From Serinibacter arcticus (lineage in GTDB: Bacteria > Actinomycetota > Actinomycetes > Actinomycetales > Beutenbergiaceae): a DNA stretch of 64,000 bases. The DNA lies in contig NZ_RHPJ01000001.1 of assembly GCF_004786095.1 (NCBI RefSeq), positions 744,001 to 808,000 of the forward strand. The letters are read 5' to 3'. The notes beneath the pieces were generated by a model. The model was not told the origin of the DNA, searched no databases, and worked only from the letters and a program-made list of their open reading frames with translations. Each line of letters starts with the position of its first letter. Within the stretch, counting starts at the first letter, position 1. Below, piece after piece: positions 35,786 through 44,992 of the stretch. The translations under genes were made by a program, and so were the position numbers.

Positions 35786-35910
35786 CGGCGTCCCGGGGAG
35801 GACGTCGGCAGTGATGGTGCGAGGACGGGTCCGTGGCGCACGCTACCCCGAAGCCGCGGTGGGGGCGCAAGCCGACCCGTCTCGCGTGTGGGCGACGTCC
35901 CGCGCCGGCG

Positions 35911-36879
35911 TCAGCGGCGGGCGAGCAGCTGGGCCCACGCCGACGCGGCCGCGCAGCCGACGACGGCGGCCGCCGACCCCCCGTAGGCGAGCAGGAGCCC
36001 GGCGCCGTCGAACGCGTCGCGGGCCTCCGTGTACGTGGCGGCGAGGTCGACGCCGGCCAGGGTCGTCAGGAGCGTCACGACGCCGACGGCGATGCCACCG
36101 ATCGCGACGCCGCCGAGCACCAGCGAGGCCGCGACGCGGCCGGGCGATCCCGGGAAGCCGTCGGCCCGGCGACCGCTGCCCGGCACCATGATCAGGAGCG
36201 TCCAGGCGGTCACGACGGCGATGGCCGCGATCACGTCGGAGGGCCGGTGCCAGCCGAGGGACATCGTGGCGACGGCGGTGGCCGCCGTGTAGGCGCCGCC
36301 GAGGATGGCGACGAACGGCCTCGCGGCCCGCGGGGCGACGAGCAGCGCGACGGCGGAGACCGAGGCCGCGACCGTCGTGTGGCCGCTGGGGAGGGAGTTG
36401 TCCAGGGAGGGCATGCCCGCGAGGTCGGGGCGCTCGACCATCTTCTTGAACACCTGCGTGAAGAGGTTGGCCCCGACCACGACGATGACGGCACGCGCGG
36501 CGTCGCCCCACCGCCGGCGCGCCAGGGCGATCGCGACGACCGCGATCATCGCGACGACCAGGAACGGCACGCTCACGACCGACAGCACGACGTGGCTGAT
36601 GGGTTCGAGCTGGTCGCGTCCGCGCTCCGAGCCGACGAACGCGAGCTCGTCCACCCACAGTCCCGCGGCGCTGCCGACGAAGCAGCGGGCCAGTCCGGCG
36701 ACGGCGACCCCCGCCACGATCGCCCCGACCAGGCTCCAGACCCACCGGGTCGCGCGCTGGGGGTTGACCGGGCGGGCGGGGCCGGCTGGGCCGCGCTGCG
36801 CGTCGTACGCACCCCCACCGGGGTGCGTGCCGCCGAACGGCTGCCCGCCGTCGGGCGGCGCGTGCTGGACCATGCTCAT
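35911..36879 (-). CDS. PAP2-family membrane phosphatase
   Basis: A 322-residue phosphatidic-acid-phosphatase-type protein with about six transmembrane segments after a 45-residue Gly/Pro-rich cytoplasmic start. The three PAP2 motifs are FKKMVERPDL, NSLPSGHTTVAA and SLGWHRPSDVIA with the catalytic His. It should remove phosphate from lipid phosphates such as undecaprenyl pyrophosphate or phosphatidic acid. It lies between ligD and topA on the same strand, with 125 bp to topA. Confidence 0.92.
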   Translation of the reverse strand: MSMVQHAPPDGGQPFGGTHPGGGAYDAQRGPAGPARPVNPQRATRWVWSLVGAIVAGVAVAGLARCFVGSAAGLWVDELAFVGSERGRDQLEPISHVVLSVVSVPFLVVAMIAVVAIALARRRWGDAARAVIVVVGANLFTQVFKKMVERPDLAGMPSLDNSLPSGHTTVAASVSAVALLVAPRAARPFVAILGGAYTAATAVATMSLGWHRPSDVIAAIAVVTAWTLLIMVPGSGRRADGFPGSPGRVAASLVLGGVAIGGIAVGVVTLLTTLAGVDLAATYTEARDAFDGAGLLLAYGGSAAAVVGCAAASAWAQLLARR

Positions 36880-36969
36880 GAAACTACGGTAGATCGGCCG
36901 CGAGGTGGCCGGGCGCTCGACCCGCGCGGAGCTGGGCCTCGCCCCGGGGAGATCCGGTGAAGAGGGCGG

Positions 36970-39162
36970 TCAGTCACGCGATCGGTCCCGCGGCCGGTCC
37001 TGCGGTCGGTCCTGCGCCGCGAGACCGCGCCAGCGCGCGGCACGGAGCGAGCCGTCGGGGGTCCAGGAGTCGAACGTGACCTCGCCCTCGACCTCGGGCC
37101 GCACCCAGACGGCGACGCGGGCCTCGACGGCGGGCACCGGCGTCGTGAACGGGTTCTCGCCCGTGCGCAGCGGCCCGAGGAGGGCCAGAAGGCGGTCGAG
37201 CTCGGCGTCGGTGAAGCCCGTCCCGACCTTGCCGACGTAGCGGAGGGCGGCGTCGCCGTCGTGCTCATCGCCGTCGCGCACACCCAGCAGGAGGGAACCG
37301 ATGCCGCCGTCGCGTCGACCCTGCCCCGGCCGCCAGCCACCGACGACGACGCGCGCCTCGGCCTGGTGCTTCACCTTCACCCACGCGGGACTGCGCCTCC
37401 CGGGCCGGTAGGGCGAGTCGAGCCGCTTGGCCATCACGCCCTCCCCCTCGACGGAGGCCGTCGCCGCGAGCGCCTGATCGAGCGTGCCGGGCAGGGTCGG
37501 GCTGCGCAGCCAGCCGGCGTCGCCGTCGCCGAGCCCCGCGCTCGCCCCGATGTCGGCGGACGGGAGGTCGAGCACCTCGAGGATCTCCGCGCGGGCGCTG
37601 AGCGGCTGGGCCGTGAGGTCGACGCCGTCGAGCTCGAGCACGTCGAACACGACGAGCCGCAGCGGCGGGCGCGGCGCGGTGCCGTGCTCCTGCAGCGCGT
37701 GGAAGCTCGGTCGGCCGTCACGGAGAGCGACGATCTCGGCGTCGAGGAGGCCGTCGTGGTCGGTGAGGGCCTCGGGGACGACGGCGAGGCCGGGGAACTC
37801 GGAGGTCAGGTCGCGTCCGGAGCGGCCGACGAGCCGGACGGTTCCGTCGCGCAGCGCGGCGATCGCGCGGTAGCCGTCCCACTTCGGCTCGAACGACCAC
37901 CGCTCGGGGTCGAGCTCGGCGTGCGTGATCGGGTCGAAGGAGGTGGCGAGCATCGGAGTCGGCACCTTCCCGAGGGAGCTCCGGGCACCGGCCGTCCGAG
38001 GACCGCCGCTGTGAGCGGCGCGCTCGCCGTCGTGGGCCGCGGACGGCGAGCGGTCCTGCGCCGCCGGAGCGTTGTCGTCGGGAACCGCGCCGGGTGCGCC
38101 GCTCGCAGCGGCGGGCGCGGGAGCGGGAGCGGGAGCGACGAACGTGACGGGCGGGTGCGGGACGCGCGCGGCGCCGCCGTCGCCGTCGTCCGAGGCGGCA
38201 TCGGCCGGCAGGAGGGCCGTGAACAGGTCGCCGTCCTGCGCGCGCTCCAGCACCTCTGCCATCAGCAGCTGGCGCAGCCCACCCGCCTCGATCTCCTCCC
38301 AGGACCGCGGCGCCGCGACCCAGGGTTCGAGGCGGCCGCGCACCGAGTACGGCGAGACGGTCGTCTTGGCGGCGTTGTTCTGCGTGTGGTCGACGAACAC
38401 CTTGCCCTCGCGCAGGTCGCGCTTCATCTGCATCAGCGCGAGCTTCGGGAGCTCCGCCACCAGCGAGGCGGCGAGCTCCGCCGCGAAGGCGCTGGCCGCG
38501 GCCGAGCTCACGCCGTCGAGCGCCGCGTACAGGTGGATCCCCTTGCTCCCGGAGGTGACGGGGACGCACGCGAACCCGACGTCGTCGAGCAGCTCGCGCG
38601 CCGCGAGCGCCACCTCGCAGCACTCCTCCAGCCCGACGCCGGGGCCCGGGTCGAGGTCGACGACCAGCCGATCGGGGCGGGTGTCGGCGTCGTCGAGCAC
38701 GAGGCTGCGCCGGCCCTCGATCACCGCCGGCGGGAGGCGCCACTGCGGCACGTGCAGCTCGATGCTCGCCATCTGCGCGCACCAGACCAGCACGGCGTCC
38801 TCGGTCGCGAGCGGGTAGGTGACCGGGCGCTCGTGGTGCACGATCGTGGCGCGCGGGACCCAGTCGGGCGTGCCGGAGTCGAGGTTCTTGGTGAAGAACG
38901 GATCGGCGTCCCTGCCGCGGACCGGGCCGGTGCCGTGCGGCCAGCGCTTGCGGGTGACGGGTCGTCCGGCGAGGTGCGGGAGCATCACGGGCGCGATCCG
39001 CCAGTAGTACTCGACGAGCTCGGCCTTGGTGGTGGGATGGGCGGCGTCGCCCGCGGGGTCGCCGGGAAACAGCACCTTGTCCGGGTTGGTGAGGCGAACC
39101 GTGCGCTCGCCGACGCGGACCGCCTGCGCGGCACCCGCCCCCGAGCCCGAGCCGCTCGGCAC
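36970..39162 (-). CDS. ligD: ATP-dependent DNA ligase/polymerase LigD (POL-LIG, no nuclease domain)
   Basis: A 730-residue non-homologous end-joining enzyme. The N-terminal primase-like polymerase domain (about 15-300) shows LVVDLDPGPGVG (metal Asp pair), SGSKGIHLYAAL and TVSPYSVRGR. A linker rich in Ala/Pro follows (about 330-410). The C-terminal ATP-dependent ligase domain has the nucleotidyl motif FEPKWDGYRAIA (adenylated Lys) and the OB-fold region. The 3'-phosphoesterase domain found in mycobacterial LigD is missing. The GTG start at 39162 shares one base with the ku stop, so the two are translationally coupled. Confidence 0.93.
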   Translation of the reverse strand: MPSGSGSGAGAAQAVRVGERTVRLTNPDKVLFPGDPAGDAAHPTTKAELVEYYWRIAPVMLPHLAGRPVTRKRWPHGTGPVRGRDADPFFTKNLDSGTPDWVPRATIVHHERPVTYPLATEDAVLVWCAQMASIELHVPQWRLPPAVIEGRRSLVLDDADTRPDRLVVDLDPGPGVGLEECCEVALAARELLDDVGFACVPVTSGSKGIHLYAALDGVSSAAASAFAAELAASLVAELPKLALMQMKRDLREGKVFVDHTQNNAAKTTVSPYSVRGRLEPWVAAPRSWEEIEAGGLRQLLMAEVLERAQDGDLFTALLPADAASDDGDGGAARVPHPPVTFVAPAPAPAPAAASGAPGAVPDDNAPAAQDRSPSAAHDGERAAHSGGPRTAGARSSLGKVPTPMLATSFDPITHAELDPERWSFEPKWDGYRAIAALRDGTVRLVGRSGRDLTSEFPGLAVVPEALTDHDGLLDAEIVALRDGRPSFHALQEHGTAPRPPLRLVVFDVLELDGVDLTAQPLSARAEILEVLDLPSADIGASAGLGDGDAGWLRSPTLPGTLDQALAATASVEGEGVMAKRLDSPYRPGRRSPAWVKVKHQAEARVVVGGWRPGQGRRDGGIGSLLLGVRDGDEHDGDAALRYVGKVGTGFTDAELDRLLALLGPLRTGENPFTTPVPAVEARVAVWVRPEVEGEVTFDSWTPDGSLRAARWRGLAAQDRPQDRPRDRSRD

Positions 39163-40010
39163 TAGGACGCCTTGGCGGACTTCTTGGCCGGAGCCTTCTT
39201 CGCGGGCTTCTCCTCGGCCTTCGTCGCGGCCTCGCGCGCCTTCTTGCGGTCCTCCACGCTCTTGCGCAGCGCGGCGACGAGGTCGACGACGTCGGCCGGC
39301 TCGTCCTCCGTCTCGACGGCGGTGAAGGACTCCCCACCGGTGAGCTTGTCGTCGATGAGCTGGCGCAGCTGAGCGGTGTAGTCGTCGGTGAACGCGCTCG
39401 CGTCGAAGTCCTCGGCCATCGACTCCACCAGGCTGGCGGACATCGCCAGCTCCTTGTCGGAGATGTCGGGCTGCTCGTCGAGCGCCGAGAACTCGGCGGT
39501 GCGGACCTCGTCGGGCCAGATCATCGTCTGGACCACGAGGACGTCGTCGCGCACGCGCAAGGCCGCCAGGCGGGTCTTGTTGCGCAGCGCGAAGTGCACG
39601 ATCGCGGTGCGGTCGGTCTCCTCGAGCGTGCGACGCAGCAGCGCGTACGCCTTCGGCGAGCGGGAGTCGGGCTCGAGGTAGTAGCTCTTGTCGAGCAGGA
39701 TCGGGTCGATCTGCTCGTTCGGCACGAACTGCAGCACCTCGATCTCGTGCTTGGCCTGGGCCGGCAGCGTGGCGAAGTCCTCGTCGGTGAGGACGACGCG
39801 CTGACCGTCCTCGGAGTCGTAGGCCTTGGCGATCTGGTCGTAGGTGACGACCTCGCCGCACACCTCGCAGCGCCGCTGGTAGCGGATGCGACCGCCGTCC
39901 TCGGCGTGCACCTGGTGGAAGGAGACGTCGTGGTCCTCGGTCGCCGAGTAGACCTTGACCGGCACGTTCACCAGGCCGAAGGCGAGTGAGCCCTTCCAGA
40001 TGGATCGCAT
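39162..40010 (-). CDS. ku: Non-homologous end-joining protein Ku
   Basis: A 282-residue bacterial Ku that binds DNA ends as a ring-shaped homodimer and recruits LigD. The family N-terminus MRSIWKGSLAFGLVNVPVKVYSAT is clear, as are RYQRRCEVCGEVV, SKSYYLEPD-like DKSYYLEPDS and SLVESMAEDFD. The C-terminal tail is Lys/Ala-rich (KKAPAKKSAKAS), the part known to contact DNA and ligase in other bacteria. It is the first gene of the ku-ligD pair and divergent from the zinc-protease gene. Confidence 0.96.
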   Translation of the reverse strand: MRSIWKGSLAFGLVNVPVKVYSATEDHDVSFHQVHAEDGGRIRYQRRCEVCGEVVTYDQIAKAYDSEDGQRVVLTDEDFATLPAQAKHEIEVLQFVPNEQIDPILLDKSYYLEPDSRSPKAYALLRRTLEETDRTAIVHFALRNKTRLAALRVRDDVLVVQTMIWPDEVRTAEFSALDEQPDISDKELAMSASLVESMAEDFDASAFTDDYTAQLRQLIDDKLTGGESFTAVETEDEPADVVDLVAALRKSVEDRKKAREAATKAEEKPAKKAPAKKSAKAS

Positions 40011-40100
40011 CCGGCCATTGTGGCGCGGCGGGGAGCCCGAGGGAACGGTCGAGCTGAAACGGCCGGTGGAGACGTCCGTGGTCCCGGACCACGCACACGC

Positions 40101-40131
40101 TTGACCCTCACGCAGCGTGAGCCCCTAGCGT
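40101..40131 (+). promoter_or_regulatory. MerR-type promoter with 19-bp spacer and dyad operator
   Basis: TTGACC (-35, 40101-40106) and TAGCGT (-10, 40126-40131) are separated by 19 bp instead of the usual 17. A perfect dyad CTCACGC-A-GCGTGAG (40107-40121) fills the spacer. Overlong spacers with a central dyad are the hallmark of MerR-family targets, and a TipA-like MerR gene lies just beyond the gene this promoter reads. The ATG follows the -10 by 7 bp, so the mRNA is probably leaderless. Confidence 0.8.
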
Positions 40132-40138
40132 CCCCACC

Positions 40139-41028
40139 ATGACGATCACCGTGCTCGACACCGCCACCGGGATGCAGTCCGTCCTCGACGCCCCCGAGGC
40201 CGATCGCCCCGAGGTCCTGCGCCGCGTGCTCGCCCCGGCCGCGGGCATGTACCGCTACTTCCCGGGCGACGTCGACCTCGTCGCGATGCACGCGATGTCC
40301 TTCGGGTTCCCGCTGGACCGCAGCCTGGAGGACACCCGCGAGGCGCTGGGAGCGCTGCGCGACGCCGACGCCTGGGGCCGTGTCGAGCGCGCCCTGGTGG
40401 ACGCCGTCGCCCACCAGGTCTCGGTGCTCCCGGGCATCACCGTGCCCGACCTGACCGTCCTGCTGGTCCTGGGCGACCCCGACGACGCCTACTTCACCGG
40501 TCCGATCCGCAGCTTCAGCGGCAACGGCAGCGCGACCGGCCACCTCTCCCTCACGCTGCTGCCGACGCCGGAGAACCTCGACCGTCTGGAGGCGGCGGCC
40601 GTCCACGAGCTGAACCACAACCTGCGCTACGCCCCGGGCGGCGTCGTGTGGGACCCCGCGAGCGTCGTGGTCGGGGAGCAGATCGTCTCCGAGGGGCTCG
40701 CCGACGCGTTCGCGCGCGAGCTCCACGGCGACACCGGTTCGACCCCGATCGGCCTGCCGCACCTGCGCGACGACGCCGTCCTGGACCGCGTGATCGACGG
40801 CCTGGACGTGGGCGGCATGCAGCACTTCGTGGCGTGGGTGCACGGCGACGAGGCCGCCGCACGCTTCGGCGCGGAGCCGGTCGGGCTGCCGACCGGGGCG
40901 GGCTACGCCGTCGGGAACCGGCTGGTCGACGCCTACCTCGCCGCGACGGGCACGACGGCGTCGCAGGCCCTGCACGTGCCCAGCCGCGAGATCCTCGCCG
41001 TCGCCCTCCCGGCGTCGGGCGCGACTGA
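40139..41028 (+). CDS. DUF2268-type putative zinc protease (frame lacks its expected stop)
   Basis: The first about 295 codons encode a putative Zn-dependent protease of the DUF2268 type: a zincin motif AAAVHELNHNLRYAPG (HExxH variant HELNH), then EQIVSEGLADAFAREL with a third ligand candidate, and GYAVGNRLVDAYLAATG near the end. The family usually ends just after SREILAVAL. Here the frame stays open to 41728, running 660 bp antisense through the MerR gene with low-complexity Ser/Arg/Ala coding. A TGA at 41026 is one base out of frame; one additional C in the run near 41010 would give a normal end (ALPGVGRD-stop). The span given is therefore not a multiple of three. Confidence 0.75.
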
Positions 41029-41064
41029 GTCGGCTCGACCGCCGCCGAGCCGCTCCCCGCCGGG

Positions 41065-41859
41065 CTACTCCCACCCGGCCGTGGCCGGGTCCACGCCGCG
41101 CGCCCGTGCAGCGGCCTCGATCGCGGCCAGCAGCCAGGCGGTCAGCCCCTCCTGGACCGCCTCGATCTCCCGGGTGAAGCCCGGCTCGCTCACGTACGTG
41201 CGGCCCAGGACCACGTGCATCGACGGCGTCACGTGGAAGTGCTCGCCCATCGCGGCCCGGTGCCGCTCGGCCAGCGCCACCGCCGCGGCGTCCTCGGGAC
41301 GGACACCCGCGGTCCTGGCCGCCGCCATCACCCGGAGCACCTCCCGCACGGCCTCGACGACGTCGGCCCACTCCCGCGCGCCTCGACCCGCCGACCGCTC
41401 GGCGTGCTCCGCCCACTGCGCCGTGTCGCCCCAGCGCTCCCTGGCCTGCTCGCTCCAGGCCGGGTCCCACGTCGGCCCGAACGCCTCGGCGGCCTCCGCG
41501 TCCGACAGCAGCACGCCCTTCTCGTCGGCCTCGAGCACGGCCTCGACGCCGGCCGCGACCTCCTGGAGCCGTTTGATCCGCTCGTCCAGCTCGGCGCGAC
41601 GCCGCACCAGCTCGGTCCGACGCTGCGCCGCCGTCGCCGTCATGAGCGCCGGGATTCGAGCGAGCGGCACGCCCAGATCGCGCAGCAGGAGCACGCGCCG
41701 CGCCCGCGCGACGTCCGCCGGGAGGTAGGCGCGGTAGCCGCCGGCGGTGCGAGTCGACGGCGTCGCCACCCCGAGCTCGTCCCAGTGGTGGAGCGTCCGC
41801 ACACTCACCCCGAGCGCGTGCGCGACCGCGCCCACGGTGCGCGCCTCGTCGTCGACCAC
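41065..41859 (-). CDS. MerR-family regulator with TipAS-like ligand domain
   Basis: A 264-residue TipA-type regulator. The winged helix at the N-terminus has TVGAVAHALGVSVRTLHHWDELG, TAGGYRAYLPADVARARRVLLLRDLG, followed by a coiled-coil dimerisation helix (about 78-110) and a TipAS domain (EAFGPTWDPAWSEQARERWGDT, then VALAERHRAAMGEHFHVTPSMH). TipAS domains bind drug-like molecules and turn on promoters with overlong spacers. The likely target is the promoter at 40101-40131 of the convergent protease gene. GTG start at 41859. It follows the peptidase gene's direction, placed 6 bp from its stop. Confidence 0.92.
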   Translation of the reverse strand: MVDDEARTVGAVAHALGVSVRTLHHWDELGVATPSTRTAGGYRAYLPADVARARRVLLLRDLGVPLARIPALMTATAAQRRTELVRRRAELDERIKRLQEVAAGVEAVLEADEKGVLLSDAEAAEAFGPTWDPAWSEQARERWGDTAQWAEHAERSAGRGAREWADVVEAVREVLRVMAAARTAGVRPEDAAAVALAERHRAAMGEHFHVTPSMHVVLGRTYVSEPGFTREIEAVQEGLTAWLLAAIEAAARARGVDPATAGWE

Positions 41860-41865
41860 GGCGTC

Positions 41866-43299
41866 TCAGCCGGCCAGCAGGTGCCGGTAGAACCGCACAC
41901 CCGCCACGAGCGAGGACGCCGCCACGTTCTCGTCCACGCCGTGGATCGAGGACCGCTGCGCCGCCGTCATCCGCAGCGGCGAGAACCGGTAGACGGCGGG
42001 GGCGATCCTGGCCACGTGCCGGGCGTCGCTCGCGGCGAGCATCGTGTACGGGGCCACGACGGCGTCGGGGTAGGCGTGGGTGACGGCGCCGCTGACGAGG
42101 GCCCAGCGCTCGTCGTCGAGCGGCGAGGCCGGGGTCGGCTCGCTCGCGTCCAGCACGCGCACGCTCACGCTCGGCCCACGGCGGCCGACGGCGCGCGCCA
42201 CCACCCGCTCCACGTGCGCCGTCGCGTCGGCAGCCGTGGACGACGTCGCCACGCGCATGTTGACGACGGCGCTCGCACGCGCCGCGATCACGTTCGCCGC
42301 GGACGACCCCCGCAGGACGGTGGCGGTCGTCGTCGTGCGGACCATGGCGGCGATCTCGCCGCCGAGCAGCGGCAGGAGGCGCGCGAGCGGCGCCCGCAGG
42401 CGATCGGCGCGCGCCAGCAGCCACCGCAGCGGGGGCGGGACGTGCGGCGCGACGGCTGCGAACATCGCGACGGTGACGTCGTCGACGACGGCGGGGTGCG
42501 GCGTCCGCTCGAGCGCGTCGAGCGCGCGCCCCAGCGCCGGCACCACACCACGCCGCGGTGGGGTCGAGGCGTGCCCCGCGTGGCGGGGGTCGCCCTCGAC
42601 GACGATCTCGAGCGTGACGACGCCCTTCTCCGCGATGCCGACGGCCGCCATCGGCCGCCGCAGCCCGGGGAACGCGCCGGTCACGACGGCGCCGCCCTCG
42701 TCGACCACGAGCGCGGGCTCGACGCCCCGTGCCGCGAGCAGCGCGACGGCGGCTACCGCCGACGGACCCTCGCGCTCCTCGTCAGCCCCGAGCAGGAGCC
42801 AGAGGTCGGCGTGCGGACGCCAGCCCTCGCCGAGCAGGTCCTCCACGGCCTCGAGCGTGACGAGCAGCGCGCCCTTGTCGTCCAGCGTGCCGCGGCCGTG
42901 GACGGTCAGCTCGCCGGCGCCGTCGGGGGCCACGACCCCGGCGAACGGCTCGTGCGACCAGCCCTCGCCGGCCCAGTCCTCGCCCGCGTTCCCGCGCGGC
43001 GCGGGCACCACGTCCTGGTGCGCCATCAGCACGACCGGGCCGAGCGCCGTCGCGCCCCCGCCGTCTCCGCCCCGCCCGGGGACGCGCAGGAGCAGCCCCG
43101 CGCGTCCGACGACGTCGACCTCCGCCGCCGCGCACACGCGCGGGTAGAGCTCGCCCAGGAGCTCCCGGAGCTCGCCGAAGACGCGCGCGTCCTCGGGGCC
43201 GAGGGGGCCGTCGTCGGCCGGGGTGACCGTCGGGACGCGCACCAGACGCGCGAGACGGTCGGCCAGGCGGCGGGCGGTGGTGACGTCGTCGTCGCTCAT
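41866..43299 (-). CDS. M20-family metallopeptidase
   Basis: A 477-residue M20/M25/M40 peptidase. Metal-ligand motifs are VVLMAHQDVVPAP (His-x-Asp), the bridging Asp in GRGTLDDKGALL, and the Glu pair in LGADEEREGPSA; a late His lies in SSIHGVDENVAAS. The lid/dimerisation domain spans about 215-350. It should cleave dipeptides or N-acyl amino acids in the cytoplasm with two zinc ions. The ATG at 43299 follows a GGAGG ribosome site. The MerR gene lies directly downstream, so the two may be co-transcribed. Confidence 0.9.
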   Translation of the reverse strand: MSDDDVTTARRLADRLARLVRVPTVTPADDGPLGPEDARVFGELRELLGELYPRVCAAAEVDVVGRAGLLLRVPGRGGDGGGATALGPVVLMAHQDVVPAPRGNAGEDWAGEGWSHEPFAGVVAPDGAGELTVHGRGTLDDKGALLVTLEAVEDLLGEGWRPHADLWLLLGADEEREGPSAVAAVALLAARGVEPALVVDEGGAVVTGAFPGLRRPMAAVGIAEKGVVTLEIVVEGDPRHAGHASTPPRRGVVPALGRALDALERTPHPAVVDDVTVAMFAAVAPHVPPPLRWLLARADRLRAPLARLLPLLGGEIAAMVRTTTTATVLRGSSAANVIAARASAVVNMRVATSSTAADATAHVERVVARAVGRRGPSVSVRVLDASEPTPASPLDDERWALVSGAVTHAYPDAVVAPYTMLAASDARHVARIAPAVYRFSPLRMTAAQRSSIHGVDENVAASSLVAGVRFYRHLLAG

Positions 43300-43327
43300 G
43301 GGTTCCAGCCTCCCAGCCCGCGAGCGA

Positions 43328-44839
43328 TCAGGCGACGGCGTCGGCCGGCACGGCCGTGAACGCGACCTTCGGGACGGTGAGCAGCGCGACGATCGCGAGG
43401 ATCGCCGTCCCGCCGCAGATCGCCCACACCGTGACGTAGCCCGACATCGAGGCGGCCGTTCCGGCGTCGGCCACCCCCGGCGCACCCGCGCCCGCCACCA
43501 CCACACCGCTCGCGAGCGCCAGCGCGAAGGCCGAGCTCGCGAAGGACCCGCCGACGGTCTTGGTGGTGTTGGTCAGGCCGGTGGCCATCGCGGTCCGATC
43601 GGCCGGGGCCGCGGCCGCCGCCGCGGCGGGGAGCGCCGCGACGAGAGCGCCGGAGCCGAGCCCCGCCACCACCATGCACGCGACGACCGAGACCACGCTC
43701 CCGTGCAGGCCGATGAGGGAGAGGTAACCGACGGCGACCAGCGCGGACGCGGCGATCAGGACCACGCGCGGGGTCAGGGCGGCCGAGATCCGGGCGAACA
43801 GTCCCGCGCCGATCAGCAGGCTGAAGACGTACGCACCGATCACGTAGGAGGCCGTGGCCGAGGTCAGGCCGAGCCCGTATCCGTGGACGGTCGGGTCGGT
43901 CCGGACGAACGTGGAGAGCGGCCCCTGCGCGCCGAGCACGCTGACGCCGAACAGGCCGGCCGTGAGGAAGACGGGCCACAGGGTCGGGCGGCGGACGAGC
44001 GCGATGTCGATGAGCGGTGCGGCGGTGCGCTGCTCGAGCCGGACGAAGAGCCAGCCCAGCAGCAGCCCGACCGCGACGAGGAGACCGACCCAGATCGTCA
44101 CGCCGTCGACCCTGACCAGGCTCAGGCCGCCCGTGACGGCCAGGAGGGAGAGCGAGAGGACGACGGCGCCGCGCGTGTCGATCGCGCCGCCCGCACGCTC
44201 GCCGGAGTCCGGCACGAGGCGCCACACGACGACGAGCGCGACCGTCACCAGGAGCGCCGGCACGGCGAGCACGACCGTCAGGTTGCCTGACAGAAGCGTG
44301 CCGAGCTGCCCCGCCAGGAGCGCGCCGCCGATCGCCCCGGCCTGCAGCGCGACGACGATGACGCCGGTCGCGCGGCGCGTGGTCGCCGGGACGTCGGCGC
44401 TCGGATCGGCCTCGCGCAGGCGGCGCGCGCGGCTGTAGATGATCGCGACGTTCAGCGGCAGCCACACCACGTAGAACCCCTGCAGCGACCACGCGAGCAG
44501 GAACAGCGGGAACGTCGGGGCGACGGCGACGGCCCACGAGGCCAGCGCCGTCACCGCGAGGCTCCCGAGGAGCACGCGACGGTGGCCGAGGATGTCGCCC
44601 AGCCGCGCGAGCACCGGCACGACGATGGCGGAGACGAGCAGCTGCAGCGCCTCGAGCCAGTTGATGTCGGCGTCGTTGATGCCGAGCCGGCGCGCGACGT
44701 CGGTGAACAGCGGCGTGTAGTAGCCCTGCAGCACGCCGGAGGTGATCTCGACGACGACGAGCGCGCCGACGACCCCGCCCGCGATCCTCATGCTGCGGGG
44801 GGTGGTGCTCGGCTGCTCGGGGCCGCGCTCGCTCGTCAT
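43328..44839 (-). CDS. MFS transporter
   Basis: A 503-residue major facilitator with about 14 transmembrane segments, the layout of DHA2-type drug exporters. The loop 2-3 motif is ARLGDILGHRRVLLGS; a second motif with RATGVIVVALQAGAIGGALL is typical of antiporter motif C regions. It is 28 bp upstream of the M20 peptidase gene in the same direction, so peptidase, exporter and TipA-like regulator may form a peptide/drug-response set. Substrate unknown. Codons upstream of the ATG at 44839 overlap the divergent promoter. Confidence 0.88.
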   Translation of the reverse strand: MTSERGPEQPSTTPRSMRIAGGVVGALVVVEITSGVLQGYYTPLFTDVARRLGINDADINWLEALQLLVSAIVVPVLARLGDILGHRRVLLGSLAVTALASWAVAVAPTFPLFLLAWSLQGFYVVWLPLNVAIIYSRARRLREADPSADVPATTRRATGVIVVALQAGAIGGALLAGQLGTLLSGNLTVVLAVPALLVTVALVVVWRLVPDSGERAGGAIDTRGAVVLSLSLLAVTGGLSLVRVDGVTIWVGLLVAVGLLLGWLFVRLEQRTAAPLIDIALVRRPTLWPVFLTAGLFGVSVLGAQGPLSTFVRTDPTVHGYGLGLTSATASYVIGAYVFSLLIGAGLFARISAALTPRVVLIAASALVAVGYLSLIGLHGSVVSVVACMVVAGLGSGALVAALPAAAAAAAPADRTAMATGLTNTTKTVGGSFASSAFALALASGVVVAGAGAPGVADAGTAASMSGYVTVWAICGGTAILAIVALLTVPKVAFTAVPADAVA

Positions 44840-44992
44840 GCCGCTGATCGTGGCACCCGCGGGCGGAAAGCGCGCCCCGGGGCGGGAACCTCGACCCCAC
44901 CGGCACGACGGTGCCCCGCGCCTGCCTATCGGCGGAACGGGCAGCTCGTGCAGGATGGGTCGACCCCGACCCGCCGACGATTCGAGGCACCT

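Noticed and set aside
41032-41728. C-terminal extension of the protease across the MerR gene
   Set aside because: Composition is Ser/Arg/Ala low complexity typical of antisense frames; a single-base error explains it better than a true domain.
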